Assembly: GCA_040437565.1 (NCBI GenBank)
Contig: JBDOQK010000003.1
Location: forward strand, 434,001-498,000
Origin: Albugo candida
Taxonomy: Eukaryota > Oomycota > Peronosporomycetes > Albuginales
Direction: 5' to 3'
Length of the DNA stretch: 64,000 nt
Positions 12,446 to 24,000 of this stretch are shown here, in pieces; the first letter of the stretch is position 1, and each line of letters opens with the position of its first letter. Position numbers and translations under genes: made by a program. Under the pieces are notes generated by a model, which was not told where the DNA came from, searched no databases, and worked only from the letters and a program-made list of their open reading frames with translations.

Positions 12446-12950
12446 CTACTTGGTGACTATGTGAATCCTTACGTACTCTCTATCAAGCATTGGTTGCTGG
12501 AGGTAACTTCGATAGTACCTCGTTACCCATACGCGGCCTTGTACCGTTCCATGCATTCCTTCGTGCAGTGACCAGAAAAGGTGTTTGATTAAAACGGATA
12601 GCCATAGCAAACAGAGCCTCCAGGCTTCTTTCGACTTTCTCCAAGGCATCCTCCCCGTATTCTGTCGTTGTATATTCATATACTTTGTCGTATCTGGGCT
12701 TTAGACCAACTACTACGATTTCGCGTAATGTAGTTCTGATGGTGCGTATTGACTGCTGCCGTCTCATTTGATTTGATAATCCTACGGCGCGCCACCCTGA
12801 GAATCTCACATGCCTTTGATGGAGAATGTTGCCATTCCGTCTATCATTGAATAAGGAGGCGGTGTAGGCAAAATGGTTTATTATTTCACTCAGAAATATT
12901 GTACCTTTACAGCTTGAATGTAAGACGGAGCGTATGTTAGGCCCTTGCAA
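12446..12950 (-). pseudogene. Relic coding stretch, unknown family
   Basis: A minus-strand frame (12483-12950, about 155 codons) contains the peptide TTLREIVVVGLKP, then a glutamate-rich segment and RNAWNGTRPRMGNEV. Unit A has a shorter, broken counterpart at 2888-3260 (NSMEGLFAVAIQFEQ, WSGTRSRMGYEV). I do not recognise the family and see no clear start codon or splice signals. Confidence 0.25.
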
Positions 12951-13305
12951 GATAGGTCAGCATCGGGTGCATTTTGCGAGCCTTGTGTACCGTTTAAAAT
13001 CAAAAGAAAGTGCTCTAGGGAGGGAAACGTTTTATAATTGGTATTTCGACTTTCTGTATAGAATGTTGGAGATCAATTTACGGAAGAATTCATACTAAAA
13101 AAGCTACGGATTCTGCATCTTGGATAAAATCTACAACCGCTTTAAGCAAAGAAAGGCATACAAGGAGAGTCATAATTGAGAGGTGCTAGTTCGTTTTGAT
13201 CTCCTCGCATTATGTTGTAGCTGCTATTGCTTTAGCTACAATCGGTGAGTTGATACTATCACCTCGTTACGATGAATGATTTCCCGACCAATATGGAGAA
13301 ACTTG

Positions 13306-13483
13306 ATCGGTATTTACATCACCCACCTTCCGTGAAAACGAATGNNNNNNNNNNNNNNNNNNNNNNNNNNNNNNNNNNNNNNNNNNNNNNNNNNNNNNNN
13401 NNNNNNNNNNNNNNNNNNNNNNNNNNNNNNNNNNNNNNNNNNNNATCGGTATTTACATCACCCACCTTCCGTGAAAACGAATG
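13306..13483. repeat. 100-N gap with 39-bp flanking overlap
   Basis: N run 13345-13444. Bases 13306-13344 equal 13445-13483. Collapsing them restores a simple alignment to unit A at 3755-3800. Confidence 0.85.
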
Positions 13484-13516
13484 ACTTGTCAATTCTAATA
13501 TATCTATAATCCGATA

Positions 13517-13768
13517 CGCATGCATTCTAAAGCTAACGCGTCATACACAGAGCTTAATTTATTTCCAGGATTCATGTGCACTCATGCATCAAGGGCATTG
13601 CCAATGCTCGATTATCTATCAGTTACTAAAAAAGACGATAGATTAGGAGTTCCATTTCAAGTATCACTATTCTTGTTAGGGTCGACCCAAGACGCTCATG
13701 CGCAGCTTTTGCAATTGGGTCCCATCGCACAATTTCTCAATCTGCGCTTGTCTGACGGATAAGAATAG
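13517..13768 (+). other. Unit B-specific insertion with an 80-codon open frame
   Basis: Unit A lacks this segment: its sequence passes directly from the equivalent of 13516 to the equivalent of 13769. The insertion is open on the plus strand from 13520 to 13762 (ATG start; contains KKDDRLGVPFQVSLFLLG and QLLQLGPIAQFLNLRL). The protein looks like a soluble domain fragment but I do not recognise it. No terminal repeats or target duplication could be seen. It may be a captured gene fragment or a piece of a mobile element. Confidence 0.45.
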
Positions 13769-14499
13769 CCCGTAGAATCAGCGATACATTTTTTGTTGAA
13801 AATGAATCCCATGAGATTATTTTACACTTGTCAATTCCTATTATGTCCATCAGATTTTCAAATCGTATCTTCATAATTTTACAATATTCCTCCATTTGAG
13901 TAGTCCAACAGCTGTGGTTTTACGTATTGTAAACACTGTGATCTGCTCAATAACATATACATATTAGCGAATTGGAGCATGAATAGTGATGGGTTTGTGG
14001 ACTATTCACCTCGTTTTCCCTCTGTGAAAATGCTATAATATCGTCTCCAACCCTGCCCAAAGACTTGCGAGCTCAGGTGACCATCAACTATACCGTCAGA
14101 TGTGTTGACAGTCAACTCACCATAGATATTATCAATGTGAATGGAGAAGTTGACAAACGGTGCCTTTCGGTAGTATAAGCACACTAATGATCGCTTCTGA
14201 CGCAGCCATGGTCGTCAATTTTGCTCTGTTTCCTTGGCTTCAGTTGCAGTACGATCTTGAGTATAATGACAAGCAATAACTTCTGATAGACTCTTGCGTC
14301 GTCATTACCCAACTACTTGGAAAGCCATCAATCGTCGGATGCTGCTTTATAGCATGCGGCCAAATTCTCCCTACTTCAATCCTCTTCAAGCCACTTATAG
14401 CACGCATAGACGCCTGAGGCCCTCGAAGTTTTGAAATGCATTTGTGCATTGATGGTGTAAGGTTACTTCTCTGTCATCCCGATTCAAATCCATGTATAA

Positions 14500-15980
14500 T
14501 CTTTAGAGAGAGTCAATCTCAAATCCACGCAAATTTTGATTTCTGACCATATCGTCCAATTTCAGGTGTTTTTGCACGCGTATTGACGAAATTAGCCTTA
14601 CGTTCCCGTTTGCGTAGAACAAGCAGTGCACCACTGGCAAATGGAGTAGTCGTGCCTTTCATATTGCTCTCCATTATTGCTTCATAATCCATAACACAGT
14701 CTGGCTATGAAGTCTCAAGTTCAGTTGCATAATGTGCTTCTGACTCTGGCAAGATATCGCCTCGCAGATGATACTGGGTGTATGGTGGAGCGTCGCGTTT
14801 CCACAATCTTTGCATGAGTAACGATATAACGACAGACGAGTACATCTTTCACCGACGAAGCCAAATATAGCATCTCGCACAATCTCATCTGATTCCAAGT
14901 ACCTCGTAGCTATCAAGAATTCATTCACTTGGATAGATAGGCCAACAGAGACTAACATTGTCAAATCCAAACAGATTCTAGACAAGTCCATTGTAGGGAG
15001 CTGGAATAACTCGAGTAACGTTCTCGGCACGTTACAAAGGCTACCGTGTGAGTCATCAGCACTTGGATACACACGTTCATTAGGGTAAGCTGGTAAAATT
15101 TGTGCTTCCTGGGATAGAATATTCATCGGCTCGATATTCATTTGGGCTAATTCCTGTACCATGCACATATAGCGATCAATCTTAGAGAGTCTCGATACTC
15201 GATATTGATAGCACACCGTTCGACCAATGTGTGGACGTACGTTGGCGTCGCCATTACTCCAAGTAATCGATCGTTTCGTTGGATTTTGAAATCATTGGCA
15301 AGCATCAGTGGTCTCGCTTCCAAATATAGTATGACACCCCCTTGACAATCGACTGCTCCAACATCGGCTTGGTTCAACCTTCGTTTTGTGTCATCGTCTT
15401 GTCGGAAAAACTCGTCAACTGCATGAAAATGTCTCTAATCGTGACTGCAATGAGGTGAAACAATGTATTTGTCTGGTACGAAAGACCTGAGTTGCTTCAG
15501 TCGGCAATTTCGACATCAACTTTGCTGATGAAAAAGGCTTAGCCTTCAAAACGGGGTGCCCCAAAGCAATATTAAATGTCTTGTCACTTGCAGTTGCAGG
15601 TTCCAAGGCAGTACTATTATTTGTTATAGCTTTAGGGAGTTGATAGATGCTTCGATAATACTGAATCCATCGCAACTCCCGGTCGTTTATGCATACAGAG
15701 CCTTCCAGCCTGTACTTTCTATTTTCGCATAGATTACAACGGACTTGGCGCAAGTATTTTGCTTCAATTTCTTATACACAAAGCATCTGAAGTGTTTGAT
15801 CAGATCAATACGAATTGCTCAGTACATTTGCATCCAACCTACGTACTTCTATCGCATCATGTGATGAAAAAATCTTCAGATCCGCTGCTTCGATTGTTTC
15901 GCTATGTATCCAATATTATGGATCCATTTGACTTTATCAATATCGTGGACAACTTGGGAGCAATAATGCTGCCGCTATGA
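14500..15980 (-). pseudogene. Decayed coding region on the minus strand, unknown family
   Basis: Several minus-strand frames follow one another: 15415-15753 (112 codons), 15147-15377 (76) and 14674-15216 (180). Peptides such as EARPLMLANDFKIQ, LLGVMATPTYVHTLVERC and KIDRYMCMVQELAQMN recur in unit A at 4680-5560 in a more broken state. The frames do not join through obvious introns, so I read this as the relic of one larger gene. Neither its family nor its direction of decay can be settled by eye. Confidence 0.3.
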
Positions 15981-16477
15981 TTACACTGCAACGACTATGT
16001 ATGCACAATCACGTCCGATTTTTCAACATGGCTTTGGGACTGAATAGCCCACCTTTCTCTCAGTCGTGTCTCTGGACTCCGCTTTGGCTACACGACCACA
16101 TGCAATCGATAAGATAAGCACTTTATTTTCTCCCGCCAATAGAACGAGAAAAGTTTCACTGAGAATTTTCACCGACTGCTGCAGTTAACTTTTAGAAAGT
16201 AAAGACTATCCGCATCTGTTTTGATCCGCGGTTCCTGCTTCTGCTTCCTCGTAGGCTGATAATCAGACGGCGTTGGAAGAAATTCTTGAATGTTTCAAAG
16301 AAAGCGGTTTTGAAAAAATAGTCGGCTAGAGTGAACGGTTTGGCATCGATTGTCCTTAGCGATTTTGTTCGTGTTTTGCTTCATTTGAAGAATCATGTCG
16401 TTCCAAACAAGAGCATTTGTTTGTGTTAACACACTATCTTAGATGTGCATCACATTGTTAGGTAGCTGCTACGGAAT

Positions 16478-16485
16478 TAAATATA
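16478..16485. repeat. Left 8-bp target site duplication of the MITE
   Basis: TAAATATA, repeated at 17002-17009. The undisturbed site in unit A is 6633-6640. Confidence 0.85.
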
Positions 16486-17001
16486 GGGAATTCCTAGACT
16501 CACCCTCGCTTTATCCTAAACTCAGCCCATGCATTTGTTAGCCAATCATATTTCATCATTTCAGCGATTCATATTCGATATATTTAGCCAATAACTCTTT
16601 CACCAATCATGAATCACCAAATCTGTAACGGTGGGCGTTTTGCGCTACCGCGAACGTTATAGTGTCGCGAACAGCAACGTCGAAATCTCAGTGCACGAAA
16701 TTTAATATAAAATGAAGAAGTTAAATTCTAAAAATCAAATATGTATTCAAATAATAGACATGGGCTTTTGAATATGTCCAGGCAGAAAGCCAAACTAGGA
16801 TTTCTAATCCACAAACCCGTCGCCTTCCCAGATGCAGTGTTTGTCAAGCAACAGGACATAATGCCAGGAGTTGCAGGTTGCGTCTTGCAAGTTCCACTTT
16901 TAATCAGTCAAAATTGATTAATTAAAATGATTAAATATGATTGGCTAACAAAATGCCTGGGGTGAGTTCAGGAAAAAGCGAGGGTTAGTCTAGGAATTCC
17001 C
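16486..17001. mobile_element. Non-autonomous inverted-repeat DNA transposon (MITE), hAT-like
   Basis: The 516-bp element begins GGGAATTCCTAGACT and ends with its inverse. The terminal inverted repeats are about 75 bp (16486-16561 and 16926-17001) with a handful of mismatches. It is flanked by an exact 8-bp target duplication, TAAATATA, at 16478-16485 and 17002-17009. Unit A carries the empty site (TGAATATA, 6633-6640) in the same context, which fixes the insertion borders. There is no transposase frame inside, so it must have been moved by an enzyme encoded elsewhere. An 8-bp duplication is typical of hAT and also occurs in P-like and Merlin-like elements, so the superfamily call is an inference. 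Confidence 0.85.
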
Positions 17002-17009
17002 TAAATATA
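17002..17009. repeat. Right 8-bp target site duplication of the MITE
   Basis: TAAATATA, identical to 16478-16485 on the other side of the element. Confidence 0.85.
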
Positions 17010-18061
17010 ATATTACCTCAATCGTTAGACGAAATGATCTTAAAAGGGAAGTAACAAAAACGAATTGGCATATTCTGACAGAATTGGGCACATTGCATGC
17101 AGCATATAAACCCACCTGTCGACAGGCAGACCAAGCCAAACAGCTGGATGGAAGGACAATCAACGGCATACAGGTCTATACTGAAGATTCTGATGCGATC
17201 GTTTTCGTGACTTCTACAAGCGCAGATGTATTGGACATAGCCGGTACTGGAACTCAATAGAAGACGCAAGACAACTCGAGATGGTCTATCTATTTCAACA
17301 GACGGAATTGGAAAACACATTGCGGACTTGTTGTCAGTATGAGTTAAAGACACATGAGACGGCTGGGCTGAAGAATCCAGTCAATACGACATTATCTTCA
17401 ATCCCCTACCAAAATCTAATCGATACTGGCCTCGTGGCATTGCCAGGCTTATATAAAGGAGACCTACATCACGCTCAATTATTGGTTCTATCCACCCAAT
17501 GAAGCAACATGGGCGTCAGTTTAAGCTCTACAGATTTCTTCAAATGTGAGCACTTGCGGACATTCAATTAAGATTGAAGGAGTGGGAAAGAATAGCTCTT
17601 CTCGGTGAATAGAAGCATGGTTGCAGAAGATTTTTAGGAGTCCGGAGAACTGTTTAAGTCAGGTCAGGAATGATCAGCTCTTGGTCGATAGAAACAAGAA
17701 AGACCTTAGCAGAGACAGACAAGACTTCTCTGTTCCTTCGTTCGTGCATCACTTTCTGCTAACAAAAGTAAAATCCCTGAGTGTACATTACTTAATACAG
17801 CATCTTCAGTGGGGCGCATACGGGTGATTATGAAATGATTCTGGATCACACTGATTATTCTTAGGAAGCCAGCAAGACTGCCTGATTGCATTTAAGTCGT
17901 GGCTGACAAGGTTTAACGTAATCAATTAAATTTGCAGAGATAAATTGGATACTGTGGGATGATGAGTGATCTGCCAAAGGTTTATTATTTATCCGTCCAG
18001 TTTCAGTCAGAAGAAAGTTACCACAAATAGGTCATTCGCAATTTCCCCACAGATCGTCTGG

Positions 18062-18955
18062 ATGCTACGAAAACTTACCATAACGCTCGGCCTTTATTGC
18101 TCAAACGTGCTACTAGCACAAGCGCAAGTTTTGGGGGCAGGCTCTCGACTGCAGAGAAATTGTGAACTCGAGGCTAACGTGATTCACGATGTGGTATCTA
18201 GGCCATTTCGTAGCACTCTGAACAGAAAGCTTCGCGCGGGATCGTCTAATATCCATACTACTATTCCCGCTATAATCGGTAACGAAAACCCTGAGATAGA
18301 ATTTTCTCTGCCTCAAGAATCGCAGCAGTCACACAAAACTTGTGAGAAAAATGCTCTTGCTGAATTATCAAAGACTTACACGGAACATTGTGTCACTAAT
18401 ACAAATCGACACCAGTTGTGCGAGAGGATACATGATGGACTGGTCTTGGCTGGCAAACGATTTGGTCAAGCGCATCCGGATTGTGAGTACAGTCTTCAAA
18501 TGCCACATTATGATCGTTCACTTGCAAAAAAACGCGTAAAAGTGAGATTTTGTACACCCGATGGTGACTTCAAAGTGTATTGCAGGATCCCAATTAATTC
18601 AAAAGAGCCGGGAAAATTGGAAGAATTTGCAGAGAGCTTAAAGTCCGGTCTGAATGAGTCGATAACTTTAATACGAGGTCTTCCAGGTATTTCTCTACTA
18701 TTGCGGAACTGTCCAACACTGGTGGAATTCAGCGTTCCTACAATCGCAAGATTCATGTACAAAGCGGTAAATAATGGTGCATATTTCTCTGCAGATCCTT
18801 TATGGATGGTACTGCTTGATGACATGATCGACTCTTTCGCTGTCGGATATTTAACAGCGGTTGCTTACAAGCCTCTTGCTTGTCTATGTCAAAAAGGTGG
18901 TAAATGCGCAATGAATGCTTTCAATAAACACTCAAACAGTGCGACGCTTCTATGA
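18062..18955 (+). CDS. Secreted protein with RxLR-like motif, candidate effector
   Basis: The ATG at 18062 gives 297 residues with a clear signal peptide (MLRKLTITLGLYCSNVLLAQA, cleavage near residue 21-26). RKLR lies at residues 55-58, inside the window where oomycete RxLR translocation motifs usually sit. No strict dEER follows, although acidic residues occur after it (NENPEIEF). The mature protein has about ten cysteines. A hydrophobic patch near residues 255-280 (DSFAVGYLTAVAY) precedes a cysteine-rich end (CLCQKGGKC). I recognise no enzymatic domain. The upstream in-frame extension starts with GTG and lacks a signal, so I reject it. A degraded copy lies in unit A. The effector role is inferred from secretion, motif, duplication and location in a repeat-rich flank. 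Confidence 0.65.
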   Translation: MLRKLTITLGLYCSNVLLAQAQVLGAGSRLQRNCELEANVIHDVVSRPFRSTLNRKLRAGSSNIHTTIPAIIGNENPEIEFSLPQESQQSHKTCEKNALAELSKTYTEHCVTNTNRHQLCERIHDGLVLAGKRFGQAHPDCEYSLQMPHYDRSLAKKRVKVRFCTPDGDFKVYCRIPINSKEPGKLEEFAESLKSGLNESITLIRGLPGISLLLRNCPTLVEFSVPTIARFMYKAVNNGAYFSADPLWMVLLDDMIDSFAVGYLTAVAYKPLACLCQKGGKCAMNAFNKHSNSATLL

Positions 18956-19220
18956 TAATCGAACGAAACCATACCTTTCTGATGCCCAAGTCAAGTCGTC
19001 AAGCAAATCATCAAGATAATGCGCACAAAATAAATCTTATTTTGATAGTTACAACGACAGAATGTGCATATGATCTTCTATCTTACTACAACCGATTTCT
19101 TGTGTAGTATTCGAAAACAGCACCCAAATCGGAGATGTGTTCCGAACGTAGCGATAAGTACAATCAAATTCGCGATCAGAAAGCAAATACTCTGTAGCGC
19201 GGAATTACGTAAACGTAAAA
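18956..19220. other. Spacer between the accessory region and the first housekeeping gene
   Basis: About 265 bp with no supported gene. It marks the boundary: to the left is the duplicated unit, to the right single-copy conserved genes. Confidence 0.5.
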
Positions 19221-20928
19221 ATGAATGGGTACGTAGCCATTTAGCTTTCGACCGAGGACGGTACAAACGTCACGCTTTTCCCTTATAGATTGAACCCTGT
19301 GGTAAAAGAGCAAATACAAACGCTTAATAACTCGCTCTGTGCTCGAGAACAAGTGCCATTTCCGAAAGAAATGAAAGTGGTACAAGACGATGAAGAAGAC
19401 GATTGGGAGACACAAGATTTAAATGCATCCATTGCAAACATAAATTTACTTCCACCGGTCGAGAATGATGGTGGTGCTTACGATATGTCCGAGTACCGTC
19501 AATTGGCCGGAAATGATCAGTCAAACTCTAGCTCGGCAGCGATATCAAATGCGGTCGATCCTGCCTTGATTCTTTGCTTGGAAAATCCTCGCGAACGGCT
19601 GAGGCTGCTGAAATTCGAAGATCAAATTATTCGCTTCATTAGAAACCCACGGTATGTGATCCGAAGGTGCTGAACGTGTGCTGAATACAAATCGTAGAGA
19701 GACTCAGACAACATTCCCTCCATTGTCTTCTTATCATCGGATGATCATTCATCGACTTGCTCAGCGCTGCTTTTTAACACATCAGACATCGGATATGACT
19801 CCTCCATCACAAACGGCAAGTCTCAACAAGATTTATGTTGTCAGAAGACGACTTATTTTTTTGTTTGTGTTGCTGTAGAATGCTGCGTACGACTCCAATG
19901 GGCTACGCGTTGTGACACTCTTCAAGACGCCAAAGACCGCGATCCCGTTTCTCTTATTGATTGATATCCCCTGTGACCAGCAGCAGAATCGAGGAACTTC
20001 AACGCCAGCTCCAAAGATTATGATTCGTAAGCGAGGAAGTCTAGCTGAGAGTCTGAGAAACGGTTCGTATCTGTCGGGTGATGGCTCAAAAGACAGTAAA
20101 AACTCTAGGACGATCCAAGATCGAGAAAAGGCGTATGCAGAAGCTCGAGCTCGAATTTTCGGTGATGAACACTCTCTGAACGTCACCGAGTCATCGTCTG
20201 TGTCATCGATAGAAGACAGTGTACAAGGAAGGAATCGAAATAACTTGCATGCGAATGGTCCTGATGGAACGAAAGGGTTTGGAGGCGGAAGAGGCAAGAC
20301 GGAAAGCGTACGAGCGAAAGGGAAATGCTCGCAAACACAGAATGGAATTCCTCTCGTAAAAAGAGATGCACACGAAGAAATTCCTGCGCCTAACGGTGGA
20401 CGTGGTCACGGAAAAACATTTGTATCTGATGGACAAGATCCCAATTCCGCTCAGAATTGGAAGGAAAGTCGCGTGCTGTGGCGAAACAGAGAAGAGGAAC
20501 TAAATGATCCTGATTTTACTCGAAATCATGACTTCATTCCAAGCAATTTCCAGAATCGGTCCGGAAATGAAGATATGTCACTCCAGTCGGGTCCTTATGC
20601 TTCAACGCTCTACTATGGTGCTCCACGTTCTGAATATTACGACATGGCGGTGCACGGATATCACCATAACTATCAGGTCTCGGGTCATCCTAATGCCGCT
20701 ATTCCGGCCCATCGAGTCCATGGAGAATTTGCGTATCCTGCAAATGCTCCGCGAAACTTGACAGCAGCTGAAAACAACCAAAGTCGGTACGGTCACACAG
20801 CTAACGGGCCGGAGGACAATTTGTATCATCAACGGAAGCAGGGTTCCAGTATGAGCACAACGACTTCCACCCGAGGACAGCGACTGAATGGAGACTACAA
20901 TGAAGAATTTCCACCTCTCGGTCGATAG
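19221..20928 (+). CDS. R3H and SUZ domain RNA-binding protein
   Basis: Exons 19221-19228, 19289-19651, 19698-19836 and 19879-20928 join to 519 residues. The first exon supplies only ATG AAT GG, since the longer frame has no ATG of its own. The R3H domain runs across the second and third exons (NPRERLRLLKFEDQIIRF, then FPPLSSYHRMIIHRLA with the R-x3-H core). A SUZ-like segment follows (DREKAYAEARARIFG), then a low-complexity, Gly/Asn/Tyr-rich tail ending EEFPPLGR. The order matches the R3HDM/ARPP21 group, which binds single-stranded RNA and affects mRNA fate. The third intron is only 42 nt; its exact boundaries are less certain than the others. Confidence 0.8.
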
Positions 20929-21044
20929 GCACTAAATCAAAACGCACAAATGCATTCGTGGCTCGAACGAACAGAATTGCTGGAGCAATGCGTCGAATGA
21001 CTCAGGCTGTATCTAGCTGCAATTACTTTTGAAAGTTATTCTTT

Positions 21045-24000
21045 CTAAACAAGCGATGCTGCTCTCACTGAAATCTCATCAGCTGGATTGTGTTGAATGG
21101 ACTGGATAACACACTGTCTAAGTTGAGGAAATGCATTCACAGCTCGAGCCAACTTCGTATGAAGAATGCTCTTCCCAATATCAATATCGTCTATCAGGAA
21201 TGTCTTGATGATTAGGAAGGTGACCTTGGACCATTGGGTGGCCGATTGATCAACTCCAAAGTTTCTAAGATCATTCCGCTGAGCACATTTTGTGAATCCG
21301 ACATGTTCTAAAATGGAGCAAATGGCCATTCCGAGATCCATAGGACGCAAGTAAGACGGATTGGTTTCCAGGGACTGAAGCATTGTCGTCAAAACTGGAA
21401 TCAAGGGCGTCAGCATGCTCGAAGAAACGGACGGGAACCGCTCGAGCAACTACAATGTAACATGAACAAAGTAATGATGAGTCATACATTTTCAATATCA
21501 TACCTTTGCAAGTGTGCGTAAAAGTTTGCGAGTGGCATCTCGAACTTTTCCTACGTTGGGATCAAAACGTGAGAGGACCATGAAGCTACTCACAATTCCT
21601 TGGAAAGTTTGATTTGCAATGACTATTTCCGCATCATCCAGGCAGTGCTCCGGCCGCGACACTATGGTGAGAGCGGTCAACTGCAAATCGATCAAAGCCT
21701 CTAGCAGCTCATCGTGCATATAATCCACCATGCAGGCGCTTAGATCGGAAATCACTACACCCAGCCACTGGAACAAGGCCGCTTTCTTGATCAAATATTG
21801 TGAGCCAACACTAGACTTCTGCAACACTTGATGCAGAATATCGACAATCCAAAGCTGTGTTTTTCCATTCTCACTATGTCCCAAAGACCACGACTGAAAC
21901 GAGCTCATGAGAATCGAAAGGACATGTCGCCGTAAAAGTATAGTGACATCACGATCGTCAGCAATCCCGCCACAACGAAGGAAATGCAAAAGCCAAGATC
22001 GTTCTTGTTGCTGATGCATCAGATTTGCGGCCGATGCCGCTCGTTTGGTGTTGAATGCAAAGAGCGTGTAAAACATTGGCACATCATCCAATTCCATGGG
22101 TCGTGAAAGTAAAAACTGGTTGACGGAAGTGTACAAAACGTGAGTCGGCCTTTGGAGCACAACCAAGGCATCCTGCATGAAATTGGTGATCAGTGCTGGA
22201 ATGATTGGGATGGAGTCAGTCTTTGCCGATTTTTCAATTGCATTCGTCTGAAGCGATGCTAATGTAATGCGAAGGCTCTCGAGAAGAAGATGAATCTGTC
22301 GAGCTGATTTTGAGCCAAATAAAACTTTGTCGTCTATATCAGCGCTCAGCGCTTCATGGACGCATGCAACGATACCAAAACTATGCTTTCGTATCGCTTC
22401 GTCGTGTGAGGATAGTCCTCGTAATGCAAGCGCCAACAGAGAATGATGTATAATTGCAGCGATGTCAAGCTCCGAGCGAGCGAGGAATTCGACTATCACT
22501 GGGAAGAGAGTCGCAGGATCATATATCTGATCAAGTTTGGCGTCATCCATCCCGAAGGATTCCATGACGCTCTCATTCCAATGAGACAATGTGAGATGAA
22601 GATCTTGCCGAGTGTCTAAAGTTCGAGTATATGGGAATGATGCTATAGTGCTGCGGGATCGTATTGAAGTGATCGAGCTTCCTTCTTGGAATAAAAGCTG
22701 AGCCACTGGGGTTTGAGTATCGATACATTCCGTTTCGGACGATATTGTATCGAGGAAGAACGCCTGCGTCGAGAAAATTCTCATTTTGTTCTCTGTGATT
22801 TCCTCAATCCGAAGCAAAAGCACCCGCGTCAGACGATCAAATGAGCTTAATGACATGGAATATATCTCACAGAGCGCGAGAAAAAGCTTCTTTATCGAGG
22901 TATCATCAGTTGCATCGGATGGAATTGTTGCATGAAGAAACTGAAGTATCGTCAGCGAATTTGTTTTTTTTTCGGCCCGCAAATACGCTCTGAAGTGATT
23001 GTGATTCACAACGATGCGTAAACTCTCAAACTGTACGGGATGTATGATGCTGGCTCCTACCTGGATGGAACGAGTGTACAGCGAAACAGTAGACCGCAAT
23101 TCCAACACCGAGCTGCTTTTCAGTAGACACGTGTTCCAAGACTCAATGTCGATTCGAGATGGACGTTTGGTTGAGATGATGCTTTGAGCAAAGAGATCAT
23201 CCAATATTAAGCAAATGGAGTCGACATACATGCAGTTTTGCGGAATACAGCGCCAGCCCATTTGGATCAATAACTCGTACATGACGCCATTTTTGGCTTG
23301 TACAAGCGACAAGGATGCCGCATGCGCGTGGTGCCATCGATTGAGATATAAAAAACAACCAAAAGCTTGTGCAGAAATGACTCGTTTCTCTGTCATCCAA
23401 GCACAAATATCTACGAGATACTTGTGCATGTGTGTCCCCATTAATTGTGATACGCTCATAATCTCTGCCGAATTCGACAGATCGTTCAGGTAGCTCTTCA
23501 CGAAGAAGAATTCCGGGCTCGAGATGTCGCCTTTTTCCGTGAGAATGGCTGATAGACAATGCGATAATACTTTCTTTTGTAGATAGCAGCGAGGTCTGGA
23601 CCCAGCTGGGTATCCAAACACTCGAAGTACGGCTTGCAATACAAGGATTTTGCTTTGTTTCCATCGCGACTCCAATCGGATACAGTGGTCCCACACAATC
23701 GAATGCATTGATGCTCGTTCGTGTCGACAAATGAGAATGAAAAGTAGTTTTTGAAACAATTCTTCCAACAATTTCTCATCTTGCGCTGTTTTCGCCATAT
23801 GAAGCGCCTCACTTTCCATGACAGCCGATACGATCGGCGAAGCGGTTGGGCAGAGCTCCTGACAGCTTTTCGAGAGGCGAATGATCAGATCCAAGCAGCC
23901 CGCTATATGTTGTGCGATCAATGTGAATGAGGTCGTTTGAAAGTGTGTGATATCCGACAACTCGAAAACCAATCGCTTCAGAATCGACTCATTGCTATTG

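Larger units (their letters stand above)
9665..18960. repeat. Tandem accessory unit B
   Basis: This is the second copy of the unit. It is longer than unit A by three blocks: an insertion of about 250 bp near 13517-13768, an inverted-repeat element at 16486-17001, and roughly 520 bp near 17675-18200 that hold the start of the secreted protein gene and are absent from unit A. It contains the minus-strand secreted protein gene 11253-11915 and the intact gene 18062-18955. Between 17010 and 17600 there are short plus-strand frames with unit A counterparts at 6640-7180, but no convincing gene. Confidence 0.85.

Noticed and set aside
16486-17001. Tc1/mariner-like element with TA target duplication
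   Set aside because: A TA-only duplication does not reproduce the empty site in unit A; the 8-bp duplication reproduces it with a single mismatch.
17966-18061. N-terminal extension of the RxLR-like protein
   Set aside because: It begins with GTG rather than ATG and has no signal sequence; the internal ATG at 18062 gives a proper signal peptide.
21498-21503. URB1 stop codon just after the main exon
   Set aside because: A GT-AG intron of 54 nt starts there and the following exon continues in frame for 134 residues.
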